The position numbers were made by a program, and so were the translations under genes. From NCBI RefSeq assembly GCF_000744105.1, contig NZ_JQLH01000001.1, forward strand, positions 3,919,001-3,983,000: a DNA stretch of 64,000 nt, given 5' to 3'. Below are positions 18,967 through 27,454 of the stretch, piece by piece. Source of the stretch: Maribacter forsetii DSM 18668 (lineage in GTDB: Bacteria > Bacteroidota > Bacteroidia > Flavobacteriales > Flavobacteriaceae). The stretch's first letter is position 1. Each line of letters opens with the position of its first letter. Below the pieces are notes generated by a model. The model had not been told where the DNA came from. It did not search any database and worked only from the letters and a program-made list of their open reading frames with translations.

Positions 18967-20622
18967 ATGAAAACTATAACAGCTATTATTTTATTTACTC
19001 TACTCACGCTCTCATGTACTAGAAATAATACTAAGATTATAAATAGTTCACATACCATTGCTTTAAGTTCAAAAAAGTCTAAAGAGGGAATTATAAACCA
19101 ACTGAAAAGCTGGGCTATTAGAGATATTGAAAAAGATACGATACCTGGCATTAGCTTGTTAAGGACAACCGAGGAACTACTTACCGATAAGAAGGGAACT
19201 GATGTTATCGTAGCAGTAATAGATATGCCGATTAAAATTGACCATAAAGCATTAAAAAATAATACTTGGAAAAACACAAATGAGATTGCAGGTAATAATA
19301 TTGACGATGATCAAAATGGCTACATTGATGACATACATGGCTGGAATTTTATAGGCAATTCTAAAAATGAAAATATCATATTCATGCATTATGAATTTAC
19401 CAGATTTTTAATTGCGGAAAAGATGGGATTACCATTAAGACCTGAGTTGGCTAGTCAACTCCCAAGAGCGCAAAAAGTATATAATGAAAGGATGAAATAT
19501 GCTGAAGAAAATTTATTAGGCGTAAAAAAAATGGATAGTTTGTATTACAATACTAAAACAACCTTGAGTAGTTTCTTCCCAAATGAAAAAATCAATGAAA
19601 CTAAATTAGATAGTCTTTTGTCATCAAACCCTAAGATAGCAGAGGTCATTGAATTACATAAGATGTACCAAGATGAGAATGTTGATGATTCTTACGTAGC
19701 TAACATGATGTTAAAAGCTGAAAAAAGAATCAATATTCAATTAAATCTCGATTACGACGATAGAGCAATTATAGGTGATGATGTAAACAACCTAAATGAT
19801 AGAGATTATGGTAATAACAATGTTAGCCATAATACCGAAATACTAACCCACGGTACAAAAATGGCAGGTGTAATCGTTTCTCCTTTTGGAGAAGAATCAC
19901 TCCAAAACATAATGAAGCATATAAAAATAATGCCATTGCCTATATCTGGGTTGGGAGATGAGAACGATAAGGATATGGCTCTAGCAATTAGATATGCAGC
20001 TGACAATGGTGCCGATATCATTAACATCAGTTCTGGAAAATACTTTTCTCTTCATGAAGATTGGGTACATGATGCCATTAAATATGCTGAATCTAAAGAT
20101 GTATTGATCGTTGTTTCTTCTGGCAATGTAGGTATTGATTTGGATGCTGAACCAAAATATAGATATCCGAATGACAACTCAATAACAGATAAAACCGAAA
20201 TCTCTAATAACTTTATGAGAATTGGAACTTCAAATTACACTCTAGACAGCACCTTTGTTCATCCTGCTACAAACTATGGTAAAACCGAAGTAGATATTTT
20301 TGCTCCCGGAGAAGAAATATACACTGCTACTTCCATCAAAAATGAAGATTACGCTTATGGAAGCGGCACATCTGAGGCTGCTGCATTTGTATCGAAATCA
20401 GCTGCCATTATAAAATGCTATTACCCTAAATTAAAAGCTCATCAAATAAAGGACATACTTCTTAAAACTGGAGTCCAATACAACATAGAAGTTTCTATGA
20501 AAGACTCATTGGATAACAACATTAAAATTCCCTTCAATGAACTTTCCAAAACAGGAAGCGTAGTAAATGTTTATAACGCTTTAGTTTTAGCTGAATCATT
20601 AACTACGAATAGTTCAAATTAG
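18967..20622 (+). CDS. S8 (subtilisin-family) serine protease lipoprotein
   Basis: 551 residues. Lipobox LTLSC (Cys17) suggests envelope anchoring. The catalytic triad is readable: D86 (VIVAVIDMP), H295 (THGTKMAGVI) and S469 (YGSGTSEAAAF). The oxyanion Asn is in VVSSGNVG. The gap of about 210 residues between Asp and His is much longer than in classical subtilisins and contains a charged helical insert, as in many Bacteroidota S8 enzymes. It is a single gene, divergent from the sigma factor gene and followed by the tRNA fragment. It probably degrades or processes envelope or external proteins. Nothing ties it to the SusCD locus besides position. Confidence 0.9.
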   Translation: MKTITAIILFTLLTLSCTRNNTKIINSSHTIALSSKKSKEGIINQLKSWAIRDIEKDTIPGISLLRTTEELLTDKKGTDVIVAVIDMPIKIDHKALKNNTWKNTNEIAGNNIDDDQNGYIDDIHGWNFIGNSKNENIIFMHYEFTRFLIAEKMGLPLRPELASQLPRAQKVYNERMKYAEENLLGVKKMDSLYYNTKTTLSSFFPNEKINETKLDSLLSSNPKIAEVIELHKMYQDENVDDSYVANMMLKAEKRINIQLNLDYDDRAIIGDDVNNLNDRDYGNNNVSHNTEILTHGTKMAGVIVSPFGEESLQNIMKHIKIMPLPISGLGDENDKDMALAIRYAADNGADIINISSGKYFSLHEDWVHDAIKYAESKDVLIVVSSGNVGIDLDAEPKYRYPNDNSITDKTEISNNFMRIGTSNYTLDSTFVHPATNYGKTEVDIFAPGEEIYTATSIKNEDYAYGSGTSEAAAFVSKSAAIIKCYYPKLKAHQIKDILLKTGVQYNIEVSMKDSLDNNIKIPFNELSKTGSVVNVYNALVLAESLTTNSSN

Positions 20623-20787
20623 AAGATTAATTCAACAATTTTTCTTTCTCCTCAAGTATTTATTATCTTCACCTTAAATAAGACCGAATACGCTACCGCA
20701 TACGGTGATAAGCAATTTTCGGTAAAACCAAAAATATAAATTACTGATAATCAATTAGTTGATTTTTTAGCGTAGGAATTTTCTTGA

Positions 20788-20830
20788 ACTCATAACCCGA
20801 AGGTCGCTGGTTCGAGTCCAGTCCCCGCTA
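20788..20830 (+). other. 3' fragment of a tRNA with CAT anticodon (tRNA-Met-like), putative att site
   Basis: The stretch reads as a tRNA from the anticodon loop onward. CTCATAA (20789-20795) is a 7-nt loop with CAT at 34-36. CCCGA is the 3' anticodon strand, AGGTC the variable loop, GCTGG-TTCGAGT-CCAGT the T arm (20806-20822), CCCCGCT the 3' acceptor strand and A the discriminator. The 5' anticodon strand, D arm and 5' acceptor strand are absent: the bases before the loop (TTGAA) cannot pair with CCCGA. Such 3' fragments are typical duplicates left when an element integrates into a tRNA gene. By the usual geometry the element lies to the left, with the rebuilt full tRNA beyond the window start. 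Confidence 0.7.
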
Positions 20831-20841
20831 CTAAGAAGATT

Positions 20842-20876
20842 GAGCCTTTTAGGAAACTGAAAGGCTTTTATATTTC
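20842..20876 (+). terminator. Hairpin with T-rich tail after the tRNA fragment
   Basis: GAGCCTTTTAGGAAACTGAAAGGCTTTTAT forms a stem AGCCTTT/AAAGGCT with a T-rich 3' side on the plus strand. It lies 12 bp past the tRNA fragment and was probably the terminator of the original tRNA gene. It also sits at the 3' end of the minus-strand topoisomerase gene and may serve both directions. Confidence 0.6.
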
Positions 20877-23176
20877 TACACACCTCTAAAAATCTCAAAA
20901 ACCAAATCCTTGGTCAATGGCTGACCATTTGCTTTTGCTCGAATATTTTCAAAGCTAAACCTAAAATCACAACCTGCTTTGTATTCGCTACAACCATAAG
21001 CTGTTTTCCCTTTAACTATAGTACCTTTTTTGCATTTAGGGCAACTATTTTCTTCAGTTTTAGATTTCGCTTGAATCTTTGCTTTCTTTGGTTCTAACTT
21101 TAATTTAAAAGTATCGTCAAACCTAACTAGACCTTCCACCGAAGTACCATCAACTTTAAAGCCTTTTAAATTAACGGTAGATCCTTTTTGAAACAGCCTA
21201 ATATATTGTTTTTCCGATATGGTCTTGCCCTCAAACTTAAAGGGTATTACGAAATCGCACGTCTTCTTAAACTCAGAACAACCATAGGCCGTTTTTCCTT
21301 TTCGTATACTTCCCTTTTTGCATTTAGGGCAAACCTCCAAAGTCAATGTGGTCGATTTTTTAACCGCTTTCTTTTTAGAAGTCGCAGCTGCCGGTTTATT
21401 ATTTACAGAAGATATATTTGCCTTTCTAGTTTCACTGCGTACCTCGTAAACCAGCTGATTTACCATTTGTTTCATTTGTTTAATGAAACTACCGGCATTG
21501 AAAGTACCTTTTTCAATATCTTTTAGCTGCTTTTCCCATTTACCTGTAAGCTCGGCAGATTTCAGCATCTCATTTTGTATGGTATCAATTAACTGAATAC
21601 CGGTAATAGTAGGTATAACTTGTTTTTTATTCCTTTTTATATATTTTCTACGGAACAGGGTTTCTATGATATTGGCACGCGTAGAAGGTCTACCTATACC
21701 ATTTTCCTTCATTAACTCACGTAACTCTTCATCTTCAACTTTTTTCCCTGCTGTTTCCATGGCTCGTAAGAGGGATGCTTCCGTATATTGCTTTGGTGGT
21801 TTTGTCTGCTTTTCAAGAAAAGAAGGTTCATGAGGTCCTTTTTCCCCCTTTTTAAATGTGGGTAATATTCCTGATTCTTTAGCAGTACTATTTGGTGTTT
21901 CAAAAACTACACGCCACCCTTTTTCTACTATTTCTTTACCGGTGGTTTTAAACTGTACTTTTTCCGCTTTACCGATTACGGTAGTATTGGAAACTTTACA
22001 ATCTGGATAGAATACGGCAATAAAACGACGGACGATGATATCATAAACCTGCTGCTGATTGTATTGCAAGTTCATTTGTTGACCTGTTGGTATAATAGCA
22101 TGGTGATCCGTAACCTTACTATCATCAAAAACCTTTTTGGTTTTCTTTAATTTTTTACCATTAAGAGGTTTCGTTAGCGTATCGTAATTCGAAAGATTTT
22201 TAAGTATTCCCGGAACTTTTGGATAGACATCATTGGGTAAAAATGTAGTATCTACCCTTGGGTACGTAACTACTTTTTGCTCATATAACTTCTGTACGAT
22301 TTTTAAAGTTTCATCTGCGCTAAAACCAAATTTAGTATTACAATATACTTGCAAGCCCGTTAAATCAAAAAGCTTGGGCGCATACTCATTACCGGCTTTT
22401 TTAGTTGTAGAAACAATTTCAAAATCGTGCTTTTTTACAATATTTGCCAATTTTTCGCCATCCTCTACTTTTAGAAAACGGCCTTCTTCGTAGCTAAATA
22501 AAGTATCTCGATATAAAGTTTGTAACTCCCAGTAAGGCTGTGGCTTAAAATTTTCTATTTCTTTAAACCTATGTACCAACATTGCCAAAGTGGGCGTTTG
22601 TACGCGCCCTACAGATAACACTTGCTTGTAAACACCATGTTTTAAGGTATACAAACGCGTGGCATTCATACCTAAGAGCCAATCTCCTATAGCCCTCGAA
22701 AAACCTGCATAATATAAATTATCATAATCTGTAGAGGGTTTTAAATTTTTGAAACCTTCTTTAATAGCCTCAGTAGTAAGCGAAGAAATCCAAAGTCGCT
22801 CTACCTTACCTTTGTAATTTGCCTCGTTCAATACCCAACGTTGTATCAATTCTCCTTCCTGACCAGCATCACCACAATTGATTACAACATCTGCCTTGTC
22901 AAATAATTGCTTTATAATCTTAAACTGTTTTTTGATGCCCGAATCTCCGGAAACTTTTGTTCCAAAATGATCTGGTAGCATTGGAAGATTATTCAAATCC
23001 CAACTTTTCCAATGTGGCTTGTAATCGTTTGGCTCCTTTAATGTACAGAGATGCCCAAAAGTATAGGTAACCGCATAACCATTGCCTTCGTAGTACCCGT
23101 CATGTTTGGCACTTGCACCAAGAACAGATGCAATTTCTCGTGCCACAGATGGTTTTTCGGCAATACAGACTTTCAT
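20876..23176 (-). CDS. topB: DNA topoisomerase III (type IA)
   Basis: 766 residues. The TOPRIM domain starts at residue 1 (MKVCIAEKPSVAREIASVLGA, later NCGDAGQEGELIQRW). The type IA core follows, with the active-site tyrosine Y305 in VVTYPRVDT and the conserved ENGIGRPSTRANIIETL. The C-terminus carries two CxxC...C zinc-ribbon-like repeats, both of the form CPKCKKGxxxKGKTAYGCSE. The enzyme decatenates and relaxes single-stranded-region DNA. The length is normal for chromosomal Bacteroidota TopB, so it does not have to be part of a mobile element even though a putative att site is nearby. A -7-like TATATTTG lies at 23228-23221 on the minus strand. Confidence 0.93.
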   Translation of the reverse strand: MKVCIAEKPSVAREIASVLGASAKHDGYYEGNGYAVTYTFGHLCTLKEPNDYKPHWKSWDLNNLPMLPDHFGTKVSGDSGIKKQFKIIKQLFDKADVVINCGDAGQEGELIQRWVLNEANYKGKVERLWISSLTTEAIKEGFKNLKPSTDYDNLYYAGFSRAIGDWLLGMNATRLYTLKHGVYKQVLSVGRVQTPTLAMLVHRFKEIENFKPQPYWELQTLYRDTLFSYEEGRFLKVEDGEKLANIVKKHDFEIVSTTKKAGNEYAPKLFDLTGLQVYCNTKFGFSADETLKIVQKLYEQKVVTYPRVDTTFLPNDVYPKVPGILKNLSNYDTLTKPLNGKKLKKTKKVFDDSKVTDHHAIIPTGQQMNLQYNQQQVYDIIVRRFIAVFYPDCKVSNTTVIGKAEKVQFKTTGKEIVEKGWRVVFETPNSTAKESGILPTFKKGEKGPHEPSFLEKQTKPPKQYTEASLLRAMETAGKKVEDEELRELMKENGIGRPSTRANIIETLFRRKYIKRNKKQVIPTITGIQLIDTIQNEMLKSAELTGKWEKQLKDIEKGTFNAGSFIKQMKQMVNQLVYEVRSETRKANISSVNNKPAAATSKKKAVKKSTTLTLEVCPKCKKGSIRKGKTAYGCSEFKKTCDFVIPFKFEGKTISEKQYIRLFQKGSTVNLKGFKVDGTSVEGLVRFDDTFKLKLEPKKAKIQAKSKTEENSCPKCKKGTIVKGKTAYGCSEYKAGCDFRFSFENIRAKANGQPLTKDLVFEIFRGV

Positions 23177-23220
23177 TTTAGGTGTTAAATGTTAAGATTT
23201 AGCTTTGCGTTTTCGACCAA

Positions 23221-23228
23221 CAAATATA
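23221..23228 (-). promoter_or_regulatory. Putative -7 element for topB
   Basis: On the minus strand these bases read TATATTTG, matching the Bacteroidota TAnnTTTG -7 element, 45 bp before the topB start. No TTTG is found at the expected spacing upstream, so this is a partial match. Confidence 0.35.
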
Positions 23229-23254
23229 GAAATTGTTTAATGAAAGAACCATTA

Positions 23255-23287
23255 TAAAAAAAGCCGCTTAAACTCTGTTTAGCGGCT
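23255..23287 (-). terminator. Rho-independent-type terminator on the minus strand
   Basis: On the minus strand AGCCGCTAAAC, a short loop, then GTTTAAGCGGCT (one bulged base) is followed by a run of seven T. It lies about 95 bp downstream of the DsrE-like gene and upstream of topB, so it separates those two transcripts. Confidence 0.7.
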
Positions 23288-23380
23288 AATGATATCTAAT
23301 TACCATGATATTTTAATGGAGAACCTTAGCTAAGCGACAATAGCTTGTTGGAAGAAGCAATGTAGTTGCCTTCATAATTT

Positions 23381-23821
23381 TTAATACGTCAACGTGTTAT
23401 AACCATTGGCTTGTAGTTGCAACATGCGAACCGATGCAGTCGGGGTAACATCAAGACCATCAAAAAGTGTTTCTTCTGCCACACCTAATTTTTCCATGGC
23501 AACACTACAAACACTTACTTTTACTTTTCCTTTATACTTTTGAAAGAACTTTTCTAACTCTGAATCTTTGACCAATTGTGTAACCACCTTTCCTTTGACT
23601 ACGATTTCATATTCCTCAATTTCAACACCATTTTCAATCAAAAGGTCATACATACCCAATACACCCTTAAAATGCCTTTCTGTAGTAAGTACAAAACCAT
23701 ATTTAGGAGTTTTCTGTAAATCCGCTACAGTTTCTTGGTCTAGTTTTTTCTGAGCATTAACTTGGGCACCACCCGCAATCATTAACATTAATACTAAAAG
23801 AGTTCTAAGAATATTTTTCAT
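23381..23821 (-). CDS. Exported DsrE/DsrF-like protein
   Basis: 146 residues. A signal peptide is present (MKNILRTLLVLMLMIAGGAQVNA, cleavage after residue 23). The mature part has the alpha/beta pattern of the DsrE fold: KYGFVLTTERHFKGVLGMYDLLIENGVEIEEYEIVVKGKVV and KVSVCSVAMEKLGV with one cysteine in the place often used by sulfur-carrier members. Its function is not known. Family members bind sulfur species or act as small accessory proteins. It is a single gene between topB and the receiver-domain gene, ended by the hairpin at 23255-23287. Confidence 0.7.
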   Translation of the reverse strand: MKNILRTLLVLMLMIAGGAQVNAQKKLDQETVADLQKTPKYGFVLTTERHFKGVLGMYDLLIENGVEIEEYEIVVKGKVVTQLVKDSELEKFFQKYKGKVKVSVCSVAMEKLGVAEETLFDGLDVTPTASVRMLQLQANGYNTLTY

Positions 23822-23913
23822 GGGTTATATTTTGATGTGTAAATTGATTATCTAAATTAATGAAATTAATCCCCAAACACTCCGTCAAGGCTCAAGAAAA
23901 ATGGCAATTCTAA

Positions 23914-24351
23914 TTACGTAAACACAATGAACTCTTCTTTAGGCAAGACTTCTCTATTTTTGATAGGTACTGATTTTAATGATTTTAGCAATAGCTCCTT
24001 TAATTCTTTAAAAGAAGAAGATTTTTTCAAAAACTGATTGGCTCCATCTTGTTTAAGTTGATTTACTTCTCTATCTCTATAAATTGATGAATACGCTATG
24101 ATATAAATGTTATTGAATTTTTTGAAATTTCTTATATCCATAAGACATTCAAAGCCATCCATAATAGGCATGTATAAATCCAAAAATATGATATGTGGTA
24201 AAGTAATATCTGAGAACAATTTATCCATTAAGTCGACTCCATTATCAAATTGAAATACTTCTGTTTTTACAGGAACACTTTTCAATGCTTCCATAAAAAA
24301 ATCGCGATCATCCAAATCGTCATCTGCAATATAAATTCTCAAATCTTTCAT
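23914..24351 (-). CDS. Single-domain response regulator (receiver only)
   Basis: 145 residues, only a CheY-like receiver domain. Visible key residues are the acidic pair D10/D11 (IADDDLDD), the phospho-acceptor D58 (IIFLDLYMP), the switch Ser/Thr in IIAYSSIY and the conserved lysine in FLKKSSS. There is no output domain, so it acts by protein contact. No histidine kinase is adjacent. The nearby BLUF gene could be functionally linked, but the two genes are separated by a plus-strand ORF. Confidence 0.88.
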   Translation of the reverse strand: MKDLRIYIADDDLDDRDFFMEALKSVPVKTEVFQFDNGVDLMDKLFSDITLPHIIFLDLYMPIMDGFECLMDIRNFKKFNNIYIIAYSSIYRDREVNQLKQDGANQFLKKSSSFKELKELLLKSLKSVPIKNREVLPKEEFIVFT

Positions 24352-24541
24352 TATTTTTATATCATACTAGTATGGTTTCCAAAATTATGGACAAATACAA
24401 CATAGTTTTCTACCAATAAAATTGAATAATGACTCAATAGCATATTACACTTAAAAAAAAATAAAATATGTAGTAAAATACTTACATTTGAAATTTTACG
24501 TTAAATTACAAATGTTCCCGTTTTAATTGTTTAAAAATATT

Positions 24542-24829
24542 ATGGCTATTAAAAACTCTGACGAACTTTTATCAATACTTCAACATTACCAGCTTGACTA
24601 TTACACTAAAGGGAATGCTTTGAAAGTTTACAATATACTTACAGATGTGTTACCTACAATCGAGTTTAAAAGTGAAAAATGTTCCACTGAATTTCACAAA
24701 AGGTATAAGGAATTAAAAACGATTGAAAATTTAGCAGATTTAAACGAGTATTCTGAAAAATTCGCCCAGAATTTATTGAAACTTCTTTTAATAATAAACA
24801 ATTGTAAATTCTCTACAAACAATAGCTAA
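24542..24829 (+). CDS. Small hypothetical protein, 95 aa
   Basis: The ATG at 24542 (MAIKNSDELLS) is a better start than the in-frame TTG at 24527. The sequence is helical and charged (LKVYNILTDVLPTIEFKSEKCSTEFHKRYKELKTIENLADLNEYSEKFAQNLLKLLLIINN), with no signal peptide or membrane segment. I do not recognise a family. It lies between a receiver-domain gene and a BLUF gene, both on the opposite strand. Codon use looks like that of its neighbours, which supports a real gene. Confidence 0.5.
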   Translation: MAIKNSDELLSILQHYQLDYYTKGNALKVYNILTDVLPTIEFKSEKCSTEFHKRYKELKTIENLADLNEYSEKFAQNLLKLLLIINNCKFSTNNS

Positions 24830-24875
24830 GGCTACTCGTTTAAATGAAAACAATTTCAATACAATATAAGAGGTC

Positions 24876-25316
24876 CTAATTTAAATTATCGTAGCCAATT
24901 TTATTCAATAAATCTTTTGCTGCAATCCAGAATCTTTTTGAGGTCGGATTAGGCACAACTGACATATCTGGAATTTCATCTTCGGGACTTACCATTAATT
25001 GAATATACTGAAAAGCTTCGTTTGGGATTTGTTCAGAGAGATAAGCCATACTCCAAGTATCAAATTCCCTAGAATAAATATTGCCTTGTGAAAGCAAATC
25101 TACTGACCTATGCCGTATATCTATTTTAATCTTTTCAAACAAGGCTAAGACTTCCTCGGCTTCTCCTTCTAAATATTGAATAAAAAAACCTTCAAAATAA
25201 ATTAAACACCCTGTAATGTCATGCTTAGCATTAAATTCTCTTGATTCAACTAAAATCTCACCAACTTGAGCTGATGTAAGGGTATTGGCTATTGATTTAT
25301 ACACAAGATTATACAT
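24876..25316 (-). CDS. BLUF-domain blue-light sensor
   Basis: 146 residues. The BLUF core is clear: MYNLVYKS (Y6), EFNAKHDITGCLIYFEGFFIQYLEG (N29, Q47) and FDTWSMAYLS (W88, M90), the residues that surround the flavin. The domain fills about 1-95 and the remaining 50 residues are a short C-terminal helix region. There is no attached effector domain, so signal output must be through a partner protein. The photochemistry is known for the family; the partner here is unknown. Confidence 0.88.
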   Translation of the reverse strand: MYNLVYKSIANTLTSAQVGEILVESREFNAKHDITGCLIYFEGFFIQYLEGEAEEVLALFEKIKIDIRHRSVDLLSQGNIYSREFDTWSMAYLSEQIPNEAFQYIQLMVSPEDEIPDMSVVPNPTSKRFWIAAKDLLNKIGYDNLN

Positions 25317-25538
25317 ATAGCAGAAAATATAGAGCTACTTAATAAGGCAATAAGATACCTCCTTTAAGTGAAAATAGAGTGCTATTAAGCATTATTTTTT
25401 CTACACGATTAATGATTGTTTAAGTATAATCAGGGGCACTAATTAAAATTTTGCTTCCACGTGAAGAGTCAATATAAAATGTGATTGCGTCTATTGAAAT
25501 CTTTTTTTAAATATATTTTTCGTTAAGAATCTAAAAAT
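25317..25538. other. Divergent intergenic gap, 222 bp
   Basis: This gap lies between the BLUF gene (minus) and the small lipoprotein gene (plus). It should hold promoters in both directions. A near-match TATTTTTC sits before the plus-strand gene. No other structure was seen. Confidence 0.4.
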
Positions 25539-26012
25539 ATGAAAACCATGAAAACTAATATCGTAGTCATACTAGCTCTAACCGCTATTTTGACATCATG
25601 CTCAAGCACTAAAAACACCACATCTGTAACTAATGAAACGTCAACAGACCTAACTGAAACAACCTCAGGAAAAACCTCTGGGTCAACAGAAAGCAATTCA
25701 ACCACCATGACACAGAATAATATTGCCTCTCAAGTAAACGGATCAACTGGTGCAATGAGCAACACGGGTGTTCAAAATACTTCACAAAGCATAAAAAGTA
25801 AAAACGCTACCATGTTTTCCAAACTTGAAATGAGCGATGATCAAATTAGCACATATAACGCTGCCATGAGTCGTTTTAAAAATAAACAAGCCAACACGGC
25901 AAGCGGAGAAATGTTAGGTAGTATAGAAAGTGAACGCACCCGCCAATTAGAAAATATTTTATCTAGTTCGCAGTATGCAAAATACGAGCAATGGTTGATA
26001 GATAATCAATAA
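25539..26012 (+). CDS. Ser/Thr-rich small lipoprotein of unknown function
   Basis: 157 residues; an alternative ATG at 25548 would remove three. Lipobox ILTSC (Cys21) is followed by a low-complexity Ser/Thr/Asn linker (about 22-90) and a small helical C-terminal part (MSDDQISTYNAAMSRFKNKQ to AKYEQWLIDNQ). No enzyme motif is present. The C-terminal part suggests a small surface or periplasmic domain on a flexible tether. It stands alone. Confidence 0.7.
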   Translation: MKTMKTNIVVILALTAILTSCSSTKNTTSVTNETSTDLTETTSGKTSGSTESNSTTMTQNNIASQVNGSTGAMSNTGVQNTSQSIKSKNATMFSKLEMSDDQISTYNAAMSRFKNKQANTASGEMLGSIESERTRQLENILSSSQYAKYEQWLIDNQ

Positions 26013-26121
26013 ACTAAACTGTCTAGCATAGGAATTGAATCAATAGAAAAAGGTATACAACAAACCTTTAATATCTGCCTCTTATATCTTTATGAAATAC
26101 TAATTATAAAATAACATTACA

Positions 26122-26631
26122 ATGATAAAACCCACATCAGAAGTACCTGAGTTAAAAATATCTTTAATTAACGATACCCAATGGAGTTTATATGACCAAG
26201 ACAGTTCATCTTTTACAATGGTCGTGTTCTATAGAGGACTACATTGCCCAGTTTGTAAAAATTACCTAGAAGACCTTGCTACAAGATTAAAAGACTTTAG
26301 TGACAGGGGTGTTCACTTAATTGCCATTAGTGGTGATAGTGAAGAACGTGCAAAAAAAGCAGGCAAAGAATGGAATATACCTGAACTACCTGTTGGTTAT
26401 AATCTACCAATTGAGACTGCTAGAGAATGGGGATTATACGTTTCTAAAAAAACATCGGACAAAGAACCGGATGAATTTTCAGAACCTGGATTATTTTTAA
26501 TTCGCCCTGACAACACATTATATGCAAGTGCCATTCAAACAATGCCATTTGCTAGACCACATTGGGATGATATTTTGAACGCAATTGACTATGTCAACAA
26601 AAACGATTACCCTGCGAGAGGTGGAGAATAA
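26122..26631 (+). CDS. Peroxiredoxin-like (AhpC/TSA, thioredoxin-fold) protein
   Basis: 169 residues. The thioredoxin-fold core has the motif VVFYRGLHCPVCKNYLEDL with C42 and C45 (CxxC), then LIAISGDSEERAKKAGKEW, as in peroxiredoxin-like proteins. The canonical Prx PxxxT/SxxC motif is not present, so it belongs to the AhpC/TSA-like group with a CxxC site. There is no signal peptide. It probably reduces peroxides or disulfides in the cytoplasm. It ends just before a long palindromic terminator shared with the convergent RraA-like gene. Confidence 0.83.
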   Translation: MIKPTSEVPELKISLINDTQWSLYDQDSSSFTMVVFYRGLHCPVCKNYLEDLATRLKDFSDRGVHLIAISGDSEERAKKAGKEWNIPELPVGYNLPIETAREWGLYVSKKTSDKEPDEFSEPGLFLIRPDNTLYASAIQTMPFARPHWDDILNAIDYVNKNDYPARGGE

Positions 26632-26656
26632 TATCGTTTCGATATATTCTAAAAAT

Positions 26657-26698
26657 AAGAAAGGTGGACAATTCTTTAAAGAATTGTCCACCTTTCTT
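26657..26698. terminator. Bidirectional terminator, perfect 42-bp palindrome
   Basis: The two 21-bp arms (26657-26677 and 26678-26698) are exact reverse complements with no loop bases between them. The core is GGTGGACAATTC on the left. T-rich sequence follows on the plus strand and A-rich on the other. It lies between convergent genes ending at 26631 and 26715, as expected for a two-way terminator. Confidence 0.85.
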
Positions 26699-26714
26699 TA
26701 TAATATCAAAAATA

Positions 26715-27431
26715 TTAGTTTCTTTCTGACTTCCACTTTTCAAACTCCGCCTTTATACTCTCATCTACCATAGGGTACAGACCTATTACTGCCCTACCTC
26801 CTTGAACTTGCTCTATTACAAACTCCTCATACATTGTCATTTGTATACATTCATCTGCAACCTCATCGGCAAGATGCGCTGGTATTACCATTACACCATC
26901 ATCATCGCCGAGAATAATATCACCAGGAAAAACAGCTACATCTCCACAACCTATTGGGTCGTTGATAGCAATTGCTTGATGCAAGGTTAAATTGGTAGGT
27001 GCCGTAGGTCTATTATGATAGGATGAAAAATTTAAGTCTGCAATTTCTGCAGAATCCCTAAATCCTCCATCAGTAACAATTCCTTCTGCATTTCTCACCA
27101 TAAGTCTAGTCACCAAAATTGATCCAGCAGATGCCGCTCTTGCATTTTGCCTGCTATCTATAACCATAACAGCTCCTTCTGGGCACTCTTCTACCGCTAC
27201 TCTCTGTAAATGCTTTGGATCTCTAAATACAGTGATAGGATTTAAATCTTCGCGAGCCGGTATGTAACGTAAGGTATATGCCTCCCCAACCATAGTAGGT
27301 CTTCCTAATTTTAATGGCTTTACATGTTGTATGAACTGATTCTTCAGTCCTTTTTTAAATAAACAGGTTGCAACGGTAGCCGTACTCACCTTTCTTAATT
27401 TATCTTTTGTTGCTTTAGCTATTTTGGTCAT
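26715..27431 (-). CDS. RraA-family protein (HMG/CHA aldolase-like fold)
   Basis: 238 residues. RraA-fold motifs are present: STATVATCLFKKGLKN, GEAYTLRYIPARED, EGAVMVIDSRQNARAASAGSILVTRLMVRNAEGIVTDGGFRDSAEI and the late GDIILGDDDGVMVIPAHLADEVADE. The GG-x-RD stretch supplies the conserved Arg/Asp of the class II pyruvate aldolase-like members. Many such proteins are 4-hydroxy-4-methyl-2-oxoglutarate or related 2-keto-acid aldolases/decarboxylases; others only bind RNase E. With no RNase E link visible and a TIM-barrel isomerase-like gene 23 bp upstream, a catabolic role is more likely. Confidence 0.85.
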   Translation of the reverse strand: MTKIAKATKDKLRKVSTATVATCLFKKGLKNQFIQHVKPLKLGRPTMVGEAYTLRYIPAREDLNPITVFRDPKHLQRVAVEECPEGAVMVIDSRQNARAASAGSILVTRLMVRNAEGIVTDGGFRDSAEIADLNFSSYHNRPTAPTNLTLHQAIAINDPIGCGDVAVFPGDIILGDDDGVMVIPAHLADEVADECIQMTMYEEFVIEQVQGGRAVIGLYPMVDESIKAEFEKWKSERN

Positions 27432-27454
27432 TATTTTTAATCTGAAAATTTATA

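Noticed and set aside
20700..20788. A full tRNA gene upstream of the CAT loop
   Set aside because: No 5' acceptor strand that pairs with CCCCGCT, no D arm and no 5' anticodon strand are present at the right distance. Only AGCG at 20770 matches by chance.
20876..23176. topB as part of a conjugative element
   Set aside because: The length and double zinc-ribbon end fit the chromosomal form, and no transfer or mobilisation genes are beside it.
24527..24541. TTG start of the small ORF at 24.5 kb
   Set aside because: An ATG five codons later is better placed and no feature supports the longer form.
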